From assembly GCA_905612435.1 (NCBI GenBank), contig CAJQRZ010000031.1, positions 1 to 64,000 on the forward strand: 64,000 nt of DNA, written 5' to 3'. A program made the position numbers and the translations under genes. The notes under the pieces were generated by a model. It made no database searches. It saw nothing but the letters and a program-made list of their open reading frames with translations, and was not told the origin of the DNA. Below are positions 20,163 through 28,888 of the stretch, in pieces. Source of the stretch: an uncultured Candidatus Pelagibacter sp. Its GTDB lineage: Bacteria > Pseudomonadota > Alphaproteobacteria > Pelagibacterales > Pelagibacteraceae. The stretch's first letter is position 1; each line of letters starts with the position of its first letter.

Positions 20163-21329
20163 TTATTTATAGTTACTACAAACTTTTCTTATAATTTTAA
20201 TAGATAAATCTATTTCTTTTTTTTTAACAGTAAGGGGTGGTAATATTCTTACTACATTCTCAGCAGCTCTAATTGTTAAGAGATGGTTATCCATTAATTT
20301 TTGAATAAATTTTTTTTGATCAGTAAATAATTGTAACCCTATTAAAAAGCCGACTCCTCTTACTTCTTTAATTATTTTTGGAAATTCTTTTTTTATTTTA
20401 TTTAATTCTGAGTGTAAATATTTTGATAAAATTTGAACATTTTTAAGAAATCCTTTTTTAAATATTTGATCTAACACAGCATTTCCAACTGACATTGCTA
20501 AAGGATTACCTCCAAAAGTAGAACCATGTGTTCCAGCTGTCATTCCTGAAGCTACTTTTTTATTCATTAAAACTGCGCCCAGCGGGAACCCTCCTCCAAT
20601 TCCTTTTGCTATTGGTACAATATCAGGTTTGATTTTTGAATTTTCAAATGCAAAAAAGTTTCCAGATCTTCCTATTCCACACTGAACTTCATCTAAAATT
20701 AGCAAGATCTTTCTTTGATTACAAATTTTTCTCATTTCTTTTAGACACCAATCTGGAATAACTTTAATTCCACCCTCACCCATAATAGTTTCAACCATAA
20801 TGGCTGCCGTCCTATTCGTTATAGATTTTTTTAATGCCTTGTGATCGCCAAATTGAAAGTGATCAAACCCATCAACCTTTGGGCCAAATCCTTCTGTCAT
20901 TTTTTTTGATCCACTAGCATAAATTGTTGCTAAAGTTCTTCCATGAAAAGAATTTTTTACACAAAGAATTCTATTTTTTTTAGGTTGACCCACTGAATAG
21001 AAATATCTTCTAGCCACCTTTATTGCTGCTTCGGTTGCTTCTGCTCCACTATTTTGAAATATTACTGAATCAGCAAAAGTTTTTTGTGTAAGTCTTCTAG
21101 CTAACTTTTCTCCTTCAGGTATAATAAATGCATTTGAAACATGCCAAAGTTTTTTTGCTTGCTTGTTTATAGCTTTTATTAAGTGTGGGTTTGCATGACC
21201 AAGTGAATTAACTGCTATACCTTGAACAAAATCTAAATATTTTTTTCCATTAGTTGAATAAAGAAAACTTCCATTACCTTTTGTAAATGAAATTTTTTTT
21301 CTATTATAATTTTTAGCTAAAGAGCTCAT
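20163..21329 (-). CDS. argD: Acetylornithine aminotransferase
   Basis: 388 residues. Class III PLP aminotransferase converting N-acetylglutamate semialdehyde to acetylornithine; bacterial forms often also serve the diaminopimelate pathway. The PLP lysine is in VPIAKGIGGGFPLGA, the cofactor aspartate in LILDEVQCGIGRSG, and SFHGRTLA and THGSTFGGNPLA blocks are seen. Separated from argF by 2 nt and from the upstream permease gene by 1 nt, so the three are likely co-transcribed. Confidence 0.95.
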   Translation of the reverse strand: MSSLAKNYNRKKISFTKGNGSFLYSTNGKKYLDFVQGIAVNSLGHANPHLIKAINKQAKKLWHVSNAFIIPEGEKLARRLTQKTFADSVIFQNSGAEATEAAIKVARRYFYSVGQPKKNRILCVKNSFHGRTLATIYASGSKKMTEGFGPKVDGFDHFQFGDHKALKKSITNRTAAIMVETIMGEGGIKVIPDWCLKEMRKICNQRKILLILDEVQCGIGRSGNFFAFENSKIKPDIVPIAKGIGGGFPLGAVLMNKKVASGMTAGTHGSTFGGNPLAMSVGNAVLDQIFKKGFLKNVQILSKYLHSELNKIKKEFPKIIKEVRGVGFLIGLQLFTDQKKFIQKLMDNHLLTIRAAENVVRILPPLTVKKKEIDLSIKIIRKVCSNYK

Positions 21330-21330
21330 T

Positions 21331-22143
21331 TTATGACTTAATTTTATAACCTTTTTTATAAAGATAAAAAGCCATAAAGCCGGTTATAAAAGTTAGTATT
21401 GTTAAATATATTATTCCAAAAATTATCGATCCATCAGACACACCTAAAAATCCGTATCTAAAACCATCTATCACATAGAAAAAGGGATTAAAACTACTTA
21501 TTGTTAAGAAAAAAGGAGGCAGTCTATCTATAGAGTAAAAAACTCCTGAAAGAAAACTTAATGGTGTTATCACAAAGTTTGTTACTGTGGCTGTATGATC
21601 AAATTTTTCAGCCCAAAGGCCTGCAATAAAACCTAACGCACCAAGAATAAAAGATCCTAAAAATGCAAAAATAAAAATATAAATTATACTATAAATGTGT
21701 ATTTCAATTATAATTGAAAATATTAAAATTGAAATTATTGCAATAAGTAAGCTTCTAGTTATTGCTGCCAATATTATGGCCATAGACACCTCTAAAGCGG
21801 ATAAAGGCGCATAAAGCATGTCAACAATGTTTCCTTGAATTTTTCCAATCATTAAAGATGACACCGAATGACTAAATGATTGAGTCAATATACTCATTGC
21901 AATTAATCCGGGTGCTAAAAAACTAATAAAAGGATAACCAAGCACATTCCCTTTTTCATTTCCTAAAGCAAGTGTTAAGACAGATAAAAATAGCAAGCTA
22001 GAAACTAAAGGTGATAATAAAGTTTGCTGCCATACTGCTAAAAATCTATTACACTCCTTAAGCCATAAACTTTTAAAACCAATCCAGTTTATCAAACCAA
22101 AATGACGGACACCAATTTGGTATTTTTTTTGTAATTCAACCAT
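21331..22143 (-). CDS. ABC-2 type transporter permease
   Basis: 270 residues with six predicted hydrophobic segments and the ABC-2 permease pattern, including LAPGLIAMSILTQSFSHS and the PLSFLSGVFYSIDRLPPF block typical of the NodJ/DrrB/YadH group. These act as homodimers with an ATPase to export lipids, polysaccharides or drugs. No cognate ATPase lies nearby; lptB at 26114 belongs to a different system. Substrate unknown. First gene of the argD-argF run, which may only reflect streamlining. Confidence 0.88.
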   Translation of the reverse strand: MVELQKKYQIGVRHFGLINWIGFKSLWLKECNRFLAVWQQTLLSPLVSSLLFLSVLTLALGNEKGNVLGYPFISFLAPGLIAMSILTQSFSHSVSSLMIGKIQGNIVDMLYAPLSALEVSMAIILAAITRSLLIAIISILIFSIIIEIHIYSIIYIFIFAFLGSFILGALGFIAGLWAEKFDHTATVTNFVITPLSFLSGVFYSIDRLPPFFLTISSFNPFFYVIDGFRYGFLGVSDGSIIFGIIYLTILTFITGFMAFYLYKKGYKIKS

Positions 22144-22271
22144 AAGTAAACATATTTAACGTTTTTTTTATAATTTTGTGAAAAAAACGATAAATTCACT
22201 TGAATTAATTAATTTATTATGAGTATCTGTATATAGATATAAATTAGTTAAAAACACTATATATAGAAATT

Positions 22272-22769
22272 ATGAGCTGGAAAGATCCTAAAAAAGTAGA
22301 AAAATTAAAAGAATTATGGGGAAAAGGTAATACAGCAAGCGAAATTGCAGAAATAATAGGTGGAATAAGTAGAAATGCAGTTATTGGTAAAGCACATAGA
22401 CTTAACTTGTCAGCAAAGATTAAAGGAAGAAGCTTTTCTAAAAACCAAAATAAATTAAATTCTGTTGAAAATGAAACTCAAAAACAGGGAAGAAAAAGTA
22501 AATTTAAATCACTATTGATAGAAAAAGATTTTGAGCCTGAAAACCCTAAAAGTCTAGAACAACTAGATGAAAGTTCATGCAAATGGCCTGTCGGTCATCC
22601 AGATGAAAGTTCTTTTTATTTTTGCGGAAGATCTTCTTTAAAGGATTTTTCATATTGCAAACTCCATTTGCTTTATGCATTTCAGCAAACAAAAAATAAA
22701 AAAGAAGAAGCTGATGATAAAGAAGATGAAATTCCTCAATATATAGAAAAAAAAATTAAATCAGCTTAA
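22272..22769 (+). CDS. gcrA: GcrA family cell cycle regulator
   Basis: 165 residues. The N-terminal helix-turn-helix reads KLKELWGKGNTASEIAEIIG and then SRNAVIGKAHRLNL, diagnostic of GcrA. The C-terminal sigma-interacting region has the CKWPVGHPD and the FCGRSSLKDFSYCKLH segment. In Caulobacter GcrA binds sigma-70 domain 2 and activates promoters near methylated GANTC sites. Whether CcrM methylation is used here cannot be told from this window. The upstream 128 nt contain AT-rich direct runs but no promoter I can assign firmly. Confidence 0.95.
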   Translation: MSWKDPKKVEKLKELWGKGNTASEIAEIIGGISRNAVIGKAHRLNLSAKIKGRSFSKNQNKLNSVENETQKQGRKSKFKSLLIEKDFEPENPKSLEQLDESSCKWPVGHPDESSFYFCGRSSLKDFSYCKLHLLYAFQQTKNKKEEADDKEDEIPQYIEKKIKSA

Positions 22770-22770
22770 G

Positions 22771-22790
22771 AATTTTGTTTTTGAAAATTT
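22771..22790 (+). terminator. Possible weak AT-only terminator after gcrA
   Basis: A short inverted repeat, AATTTT and AAAATT separated by about 7 nt, is followed by a T run. It is the only hairpin-plus-U feature right after gcrA. The stem is A/T only and short, so it may simply be composition; the call is weak. Confidence 0.25.
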
Positions 22791-22792
22791 TT

Positions 22793-22921
22793 TTAGTTAT
22801 TCTTTCGAAAATTTTTAATATTTTTTTTAGCTTTTATACCTCTATTAATAGCTTTAATTGCCAAAGATATCAAAAAAATAAATATTAAAAATATTAAAAA
22901 ATAAATTAAATTAATTATCAT
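22793..22921 (-). CDS. Putative small membrane protein, 42 aa
   Basis: An ATG frame of 42 codons lies 9 nt downstream of the NDUFA9-like gene on the same strand. The product starts with one hydrophobic helix, LIYFLIFLIFIFLISLA, followed by a basic tail (GIKAKKNIKNFRKN). This in-out pattern with positive residues after the helix fits a real single-pass peptide and fills the gap almost completely. No family recognised. It could be chance in AT-rich DNA, since T-rich runs encode hydrophobic residues. Confidence 0.45.
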   Translation of the reverse strand: MIINLIYFLIFLIFIFLISLAIKAINRGIKAKKNIKNFRKNN

Positions 22922-22930
22922 TTTAAAAAT

Positions 22931-23899
22931 TTATACTTTAGTTCTTAACATGTCTATTTTAGAAAACTGACCAGCCTCCCTCCACATGTAACAATACTTT
23001 TCAACTTCTTTATCAAATATTGATTTACTTGGAATGCCAATATCAAAATTAGTTTTGTAATCACCTGAGGAAATATTATCATAAGCAAGCAATCTTAACT
23101 GATCTTCAGTTATTAATGGCTTGGGTAATTTTTGTAAAATTTTAGCAGACAATTTTGCAAAAAGCAAAGGCAAAGGAATAATAATTCTTTTTTTATCTAT
23201 GAGTTTTAATAGCCTTTTTAAAATTTCTTTAAAAGTAACAACCTCATTTCCAACACACTCAATTGTCATTGAATTTATTTTTTTGTCAATTATTTGATAA
23301 ATAATTTCTATTAAATCCGAAACATGTATGGGCATAAATTTCGTATTACCACTATAATAAATTGGAAAAAATGGCATTCTATTTAATAGCGTCATTAAGT
23401 TCGTAGTAAAATTATCATCTACAGAATAAACAACCGATGGTCTCAAAATAACTGAATTTGGAAAATTATCTTTAATATTAATTTCACCATCTAATTTGCT
23501 TTTTGCATAATTTGAGTCTTTAGCTTTATCAATACCGAGAGATGATAATTGAATAAATTGTTTAATATTAAACTCTTTACAAATTTTTGATAATAAATAT
23601 GGAAAGTCTGAATGAATATTTTTAAAAGTATTAAAATTACCTTTTTCATATAATATACCGATCATGTTAATGCATACATCTGCATTACTGATTAAATCTC
23701 TTAATTTTTTTTCATCAAAAATATTTGCTTCTATACATTCAATCCAACCAGCTGATGCCTGCGTTTTTAATATATAGCCCTTTTGATGGAGGTTTCTTGT
23801 GACTGCTGTGACTTTATAATTATTTTTTGTTAACTTTCTGATTAAATGACGACCTATTTGACCGCTGGCGCCAAAAATTAGACAATTTTTTGGATTCAT
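22931..23899 (-). CDS. Complex I NDUFA9-subunit-like NAD(P)-binding protein
   Basis: 322 residues, extended short-chain dehydrogenase fold. N-terminal Rossmann motif IFGASGQIGRHLI (residues 8-20), then RPSVVYSVDDNF and MPIHVSDLIEII, typical of the NDUFA9-like atypical SDR group found in Alphaproteobacteria and in mitochondrial complex I. The catalytic YxxxK is present as YAKSK. In bacteria the role is not settled; binding or repair of a quinone-pathway or respiratory component is possible. Divergent from rnd with only 16 nt between the starts. Confidence 0.85.
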   Translation of the reverse strand: MNPKNCLIFGASGQIGRHLIRKLTKNNYKVTAVTRNLHQKGYILKTQASAGWIECIEANIFDEKKLRDLISNADVCINMIGILYEKGNFNTFKNIHSDFPYLLSKICKEFNIKQFIQLSSLGIDKAKDSNYAKSKLDGEINIKDNFPNSVILRPSVVYSVDDNFTTNLMTLLNRMPFFPIYYSGNTKFMPIHVSDLIEIIYQIIDKKINSMTIECVGNEVVTFKEILKRLLKLIDKKRIIIPLPLLFAKLSAKILQKLPKPLITEDQLRLLAYDNISSGDYKTNFDIGIPSKSIFDKEVEKYCYMWREAGQFSKIDMLRTKV

Positions 23900-23915
23900 A
23901 TATATATAATTAAAA

Positions 23916-24527
23916 ATGAATATTGATATTAAGCTTCATAAAGTTGATATACCAGCAGATATTGAATTAGGCAACATTGTTGCAGTAGATGGTGAGTTCA
24001 TGGGTCTTGATGTAAAAAGGGACCCTCTTTGTTTAATTCAAATTTCATCTGGAAATCTTGATGCTCATATAATTCAGCTCGATAGAGAAAAATTTGAAGC
24101 TCCAAACTTAGTAAAACTATTTGAAAATAAATCTATTACTAAAATATTCCATTATGGGAGAGCCGATATGGCTCATATAAAATATTATTTAAAAGTTGAT
24201 GTTAAAAATATTTTAGATACTAAAATAGCTTCTAAGTTAGCCAGATCTTATTCAGACAGCCATTCACTAAAAACTCTAATAAAAGAATTCATCAATATTG
24301 ATGTTAGCAAACAATTTCAAAGTTCTGATTTTGGTGGTGAACTTACAACTGCTCAATTAAAATATTGTGCCAATGATGTTATATATCTTCATAAAATTCA
24401 TAATGAACTTAATAAAATTCTCATTAGAGAAAAGAGAATAGACTTATATAAAGATTGTTTAAAATTTTTACAAACTAGAGTTGATCTGGATCTAGCTTCG
24501 TTTAAAGATGATATTTGGTCTCACTAA
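23916..24527 (+). CDS. rnd: Ribonuclease D-like 3'-5' exonuclease
   Basis: 203 residues, the DEDDy exonuclease domain only, without the HRDC domains of E. coli RNase D. Motif I is VDGEFMGL (D and E ligands), motif II HYGRADMAHI, motif III YCANDVIYL with the tyrosine and aspartate. This short form is usual in Alphaproteobacteria. It probably trims stable RNA 3' ends. It is the first gene of a tight 14-gene + strand run reaching to folC at 36382; the next start follows its stop directly. Confidence 0.9.
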   Translation: MNIDIKLHKVDIPADIELGNIVAVDGEFMGLDVKRDPLCLIQISSGNLDAHIIQLDREKFEAPNLVKLFENKSITKIFHYGRADMAHIKYYLKVDVKNILDTKIASKLARSYSDSHSLKTLIKEFINIDVSKQFQSSDFGGELTTAQLKYCANDVIYLHKIHNELNKILIREKRIDLYKDCLKFLQTRVDLDLASFKDDIWSH

Positions 24528-25499
24528 ATGAAAAAAGAAAACTACAAAAAAATTGCAAAAAATGTAATTGATCTTGAAATAGAGGCGTTAAAAAAATTAA
24601 AAAACTCATTAAATAATTCTTTTGATCAAGCAGTAGAGGCAATAGTAAAATGCCAATCTAAAACTATATTATGTGGAGTTGGTAAAAGTGGACTGATAGC
24701 ATCAAAAATTGCTGCAACACTTTCATCTGTTGGGTGCCCTGCATTTGCTCTTTCAGCAAGTGACTGTTCTCATGGAGATCTAGGAAGCATTTCAAAAAAA
24801 GATGTTCTTATTTTAATTAGTTACTCAGGTGAAACACAAGAATTAAAAAATATAATTCAATATGCAAATAGGAATAGAATAAAATTGATTGGAATTGTTT
24901 CAAAAAAAAATTCAACTCTATACAAAGCTTCAGATATAAAATTGTATATTCCAGAAGTTAGAGAAGCAGGTCTAGGTATAGTGCCCACTGCAAGCACAAG
25001 TATTCAATTGGCAATAGGAGATGCACTTGCAGTAGCTAGTTTAAATAAGAAAAAATTTAATAAATACGATTTTTCGAGACTTCATCCGAGTGGAAACCTT
25101 GGGGCCCAGCTTAAAACTGTGGAAGACTTAATGATAACTGGTAATAAAATTCCTTTTATAAATGAAAATAAAAAAATGAAAGACGCACTTAAAATAATAA
25201 CAAATAAAAAACTTGGTGTTTTAATTGTAAAAAATAAGCCGGGAAAAACTACAGGAATAATTACTGATGGACAAATAAGAAGAGCTAACGAAAAGAATAA
25301 AGATTTACAAAGCTTAATAGTTAAAGAAGTAATGACAAAAAATCCAATTAGTATAAACAAAGATATTCTAGCTGCAAAAGCATTAAACTTGATGAATAAT
25401 AAAAAAATTACCTGTCTATGTGTAAATAGTAAAAATATAAAAAACAAAACAATTGGAATTCTACATATTCATAATATTCTTGAAGCAAACATATATTAA
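24528..25499 (+). CDS. kdsD: Arabinose-5-phosphate isomerase, KdsD/KpsF family
   Basis: 323 residues: an N-terminal SIS sugar-isomerase domain (GVGKSGLIASKIAATLSSVG and LISYSGETQEL) and two C-terminal CBS domains (EDLMITGNKIPFI and KEVMTKNPISI). Converts ribulose-5-phosphate to arabinose-5-phosphate, the first step to Kdo. Directly precedes lptC and lptB, linking Kdo supply with LPS export. Adjacent stop/start with rnd and lptC. Confidence 0.95.
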   Translation: MKKENYKKIAKNVIDLEIEALKKLKNSLNNSFDQAVEAIVKCQSKTILCGVGKSGLIASKIAATLSSVGCPAFALSASDCSHGDLGSISKKDVLILISYSGETQELKNIIQYANRNRIKLIGIVSKKNSTLYKASDIKLYIPEVREAGLGIVPTASTSIQLAIGDALAVASLNKKKFNKYDFSRLHPSGNLGAQLKTVEDLMITGNKIPFINENKKMKDALKIITNKKLGVLIVKNKPGKTTGIITDGQIRRANEKNKDLQSLIVKEVMTKNPISINKDILAAKALNLMNNKKITCLCVNSKNIKNKTIGILHIHNILEANIY

Positions 25500-26111
25500 A
25501 TGTGGAAAAAAGTTTCTATTCAAATAACATTAGTTTTCTTAGTTATTTTTTTAATTCTTTACACATATAAAACTTATTTCAAAAACAAAGATAGCATTAA
25601 AATAAACCAAATTAACAATTCTCAAAAGGAAACTGTAATAGATTCCAAAGATAAGCAGTTAGAACGGATTGATGAAAGTTCTAATTTAGTTCAGAATCTA
25701 AAATATGTTTCAAAAGACATTTTAGGAAACGAATATATAATTTCCTCCAAGTCTAGTGAATTAAATTTAGATGGTATTAATATTATAAATATGAATGGTG
25801 TAAATGCTAAAATTACCATGATAAATAAAGATCCATTATTTATAACATCTAAATACGCAATATATAATAACGAAAATTATGAAACTACTTTTGTAAACAA
25901 TGTGGTGATTACTTATCTTGATAATATAATTACTAGTGAAAAATTGACCATATCTATAGTAAATAATTTTGCAAAAGTTTCAGAAGAAGTCATATATCAA
26001 AACACAAATGTAAAACTTGAAGCAGACATAATAGAAATTGACTTAATAACAAAAAACTCTAAAATTTTCATGATTGATAAAAATAAAAAAATAAAAATAA
26101 TTAATAAATAA
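25500..26111 (+). CDS. lptC: LPS export ABC transporter periplasmic protein LptC
   Basis: 203 residues: an N-terminal membrane helix (residues 7-22) followed by a beta-rich periplasmic domain with the LptC/LptA pattern (GVNAKITMINKDPLFITSKYAIYNN and VVITYLDN). LptC receives LPS from the inner-membrane LptBFG complex. The order kdsD-lptC-lptB is usual in Alphaproteobacteria, but the lptA gene normally found between lptC and lptB is absent here: lptB starts 2 nt after the stop. Confidence 0.88.
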   Translation: MWKKVSIQITLVFLVIFLILYTYKTYFKNKDSIKINQINNSQKETVIDSKDKQLERIDESSNLVQNLKYVSKDILGNEYIISSKSSELNLDGINIINMNGVNAKITMINKDPLFITSKYAIYNNENYETTFVNNVVITYLDNIITSEKLTISIVNNFAKVSEEVIYQNTNVKLEADIIEIDLITKNSKIFMIDKNKKIKIINK

Positions 26112-26113
26112 AA

Positions 26114-26890
26114 GTGGCAATAATTAAAAAATTTAGAATAAAATCTTTTAAAAAGAGCAAAGCACTTGTATCTTTAAAAAAAATATCTTTATCATTTGGC
26201 AAAAGAAGAGTACTTGAAGATGTTAGTTTCAATATTAATGAGGGTGAAATACTTGGAATGCTAGGTCCTAACGGAGTTGGTAAATCTACAATTTTTAATC
26301 TTATTACTGGACAAACCAAACCAGACAGTGGCTCAATACTTTTTAATAATATTAACGCAACAAATTATCCTATCTACTTAAGAACAACAAAATTTAAAAT
26401 AGGATATGTGCCACAATATGGTGGTTATTTTCATGACCTTACTTTAATAGAAAATCTAAATGCAATTGCTGAAATCTTAATTACAGATCCTAGCAGAAGA
26501 ATTTTTAAAATTAATGATTTAATTTCAAAATTTGAATTAGACGCTGTTACAAATGTAAAAGCAAAATTTCTTTCGGGTGGGCAAAAAAAAAAATTAGTTA
26601 TTGCCTTAGCTCTATTGGGGAATCCTAAAGTTCTTCTTTTAGATGAATGCTTTGCTGCTCTTGATGTTTTAACAATAAAAATGTTGCAACAATTAATTGT
26701 TAACTTACAAGCCGAAAGGAATATTGGGATATGTATTTGTGACCATCAAGCTAGAGACCTATTGTCATGCGTAGATGTTGCAATAATTTTATCAAATTGC
26801 AAGATTATTGCACAAGGCACGCCATCTGAGTTAATCAATAATGATGAAGCAAAATCACACTATTTTGGTGAATCATTTAAATTTAATTAA
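26114..26890 (+). CDS. lptB: LPS export ABC transporter ATP-binding protein LptB
   Basis: 258 residues from a GTG start. ATPase driving LPS extraction from the inner membrane. Walker A GPNGVGKST at residues 51-59, Q-loop VPQYGGYF, signature LSGGQKKK, Walker B VLLLDECFAALD, H-loop CDHQARD. The Walker B segment has cysteine where DEPF is normal; the catalytic glutamate is kept. The first 20 residues are an unusual basic N-terminal extension. Starts 2 nt after lptC. Confidence 0.93.
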   Translation: MAIIKKFRIKSFKKSKALVSLKKISLSFGKRRVLEDVSFNINEGEILGMLGPNGVGKSTIFNLITGQTKPDSGSILFNNINATNYPIYLRTTKFKIGYVPQYGGYFHDLTLIENLNAIAEILITDPSRRIFKINDLISKFELDAVTNVKAKFLSGGQKKKLVIALALLGNPKVLLLDECFAALDVLTIKMLQQLIVNLQAERNIGICICDHQARDLLSCVDVAIILSNCKIIAQGTPSELINNDEAKSHYFGESFKFN

Positions 26891-26903
26891 GAAACTTTAT
26901 AAA

Positions 26904-28232
26904 ATGAATAAAGTTATTTCTATAAATAGTAGTATTAAAAATTTTAACAAAACCATAACTGTTGACGGTGATAAAAGCTTATCAATAAGATGGGCACTAT
27001 TGGCTTCTCAAGCTGAGGGAAGATCAAAAGCTTATAACTTATTAATGTCCGAAGATATTTTGTTTACTTTAAAATGTCTTAAAAAACTTGGTATAAAAAT
27101 TAATTTAAATAAAAAATACTGTGAAATTATTGGAAAAGGAATTAATAACTTTAATTATAAAAAAAATTTAACATTAAATGCAGGTAATAGTGGAACATTA
27201 AGTAGACTTATATTAGCCTTGTTAATTCGATCACCTTTCAAAATAAAATTAATTGGTGACAGAAGTCTATCAAAACGTGACTTTTCAAGAGTTATTCGCC
27301 CTTTAAAAAAATTTGGTGCCAGTTTTTATCCTAAAAATAAAAGTACTCTTCCAATTTATATTAAAGGAAGCGAGTCAATAAAAGCTATAAAATATTATGA
27401 AACAAAGGGTAGTGCTCAAATTAAAAGCTGTATAATGTTAGCTGCATTAAATGCCACTGGGACTACTAAAATTATTGCCCTTAAATCAAGAAATCATACT
27501 GAAATTTTATTTAAATATCTTAAAATTCCTATCAAAGTAAAAAATAAAAAAAATTTAACTTTAATTGAAGTTAAAAAAAAAAATCAGATTGATAATTTTA
27601 ACTATAATATTCCATCAGATATAAGTAGTAGCGCTTTTTTTTTAGTATTAACTCTTCTTTCAAAAAATTCAAAATTAACTATTAAAAATGTAAATATAAA
27701 CCCTTCTAGAACAGGGTGCATAAGTATTTTAAATAAAATGGGTGCAAAAATTACTTTTAAAAATACTAAATATTACAAAGGTGAAAAAATTGCTGACATT
27801 TCTGTTAAATCTGCAAAAAATTTAAAAGCCATTAAATGTCCAACCAAATATAATAGTAGTGCTATAGATGAATTTTTGATAATTTTTTTAGTTGCAGCTA
27901 AATCAAAAGGTATTTCTTTTTTTAAAAATTTATCTGAGCTTAATCAAAAAGAAAGTCCAAGACTTAAATTGGGGTCAAAAATTTTAAATATGATGGGTAT
28001 AAAAACAGAATTAACAAATCATTCTATTAAAATTTTTGGAAATCCTAATTTAAAACTTAATAAAGTGTATAAAATAAAAAACTACTTAAAAGACCATAGA
28101 ATATTTATGATGTCTACAATTGCAGGTCTTGCTTTTGGGGGTAATTGGAAAATTAATGACGCAGATTCAATTAATACTTCATTTCCAAATTTTTTAAAAA
28201 TAATTAAAAATTTAGGAGGTAAAATAAGATGA
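26904..28232 (+). CDS. aroA: 3-phosphoshikimate 1-carboxyvinyltransferase (EPSP synthase)
   Basis: 442 residues from the ATG at 26904. An in-frame upstream start at 26841 would overlap lptB and adds unlike sequence, so it is not used. Catalyses the sixth shikimate step. Motifs are recognisable but altered: DGDKSLSIR (residues 21-29, normally PGDKSISHR), NAGNSGTLSR (92-101), GDRSLSKRDFSR (118-129, normally SLxxRPM), and late KESPRL and KDHRIFM. The contact lysine, serine and arginines are kept. aroK and aroB are at 61-63 kb. The cmk start overlaps by 4 nt. Confidence 0.93.
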   Translation: MNKVISINSSIKNFNKTITVDGDKSLSIRWALLASQAEGRSKAYNLLMSEDILFTLKCLKKLGIKINLNKKYCEIIGKGINNFNYKKNLTLNAGNSGTLSRLILALLIRSPFKIKLIGDRSLSKRDFSRVIRPLKKFGASFYPKNKSTLPIYIKGSESIKAIKYYETKGSAQIKSCIMLAALNATGTTKIIALKSRNHTEILFKYLKIPIKVKNKKNLTLIEVKKKNQIDNFNYNIPSDISSSAFFLVLTLLSKNSKLTIKNVNINPSRTGCISILNKMGAKITFKNTKYYKGEKIADISVKSAKNLKAIKCPTKYNSSAIDEFLIIFLVAAKSKGISFFKNLSELNQKESPRLKLGSKILNMMGIKTELTNHSIKIFGNPNLKLNKVYKIKNYLKDHRIFMMSTIAGLAFGGNWKINDADSINTSFPNFLKIIKNLGGKIR

Positions 28233-28888
28233 AAAAAAAAAGAAAAAAATTAATAACTGTGGCAATAGACTCTCCTGCTGCAGCGGGAGCAGGCACTCAA
28301 GCTAAATTGATTGCAAAACATTATAATCTTTTTTATCTAGATACTGGTAAAATATACAGGTACATTGGTAAACTTAATCTCGATAATCCTAAAAAATTTA
28401 AACATTCATTAATTAAAAAAAAGATAAAAAATTTAAAAATAAAGTATTTAAAAAGTAATAAGCTGTTAACAGATGATGTAGCTGTATCCGCCTCTATAAT
28501 TGCTAAAGATAATAGAATTAGAAAAATTGTTTATAATTTCCAAAAAAAATGTGCTTACAGCCCTCCTATAAAGTATTCAGGTAGCATTTTGGACGGAAGA
28601 GATATTACGAGTGTGATTATGAAAAATGCTATGTTTAAATTTTTCATAACAGCAAGTGTTAAAATTAGAGCAAAAAGACGATTTAAAGAATATAAGAACC
28701 TAAACAAGAAAATAACCTATAATGAAGTGCTAAAATCTCTTAAAACAAGAGATTATTCCGATAAACAAAGGAAATATGGCCCATTATTAAAAACTAAAGA
28801 TTCTATCTTGATTAATACAACTAAATTAAGTAAGACAACTTGCTTTAAAAAAATAAAGCAAATTATGGATAGAAAAATTAAAGCTTAA
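28229..28888 (+). CDS. cmk: Cytidylate kinase with a degenerate P-loop
   Basis: 219 residues. Phosphorylates CMP and dCMP. The gene position before rpsA and the motifs YLDTGKIYR, LDGRDIT, KRRFKEY and the RDYSDKQRKYGPL segment are those of Cmk. However, the nucleotide-binding loop reads SPAAAGAGT at residues 15-23, where E. coli has GPSGAGKGT: the Walker A lysine is alanine (A21) and the first glycine is serine. The reading frame is intact. The loop must work in a modified way, or activity is changed. Confidence 0.9.
   Translation: MKKKRKKLITVAIDSPAAAGAGTQAKLIAKHYNLFYLDTGKIYRYIGKLNLDNPKKFKHSLIKKKIKNLKIKYLKSNKLLTDDVAVSASIIAKDNRIRKIVYNFQKKCAYSPPIKYSGSILDGRDITSVIMKNAMFKFFITASVKIRAKRRFKEYKNLNKKITYNEVLKSLKTRDYSDKQRKYGPLLKTKDSILINTTKLSKTTCFKKIKQIMDRKIKA

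Noticed and set aside
26841-26903. Longer aroA start
   Set aside because: Lies within lptB in another frame; the residues have no match to EPSP synthase.
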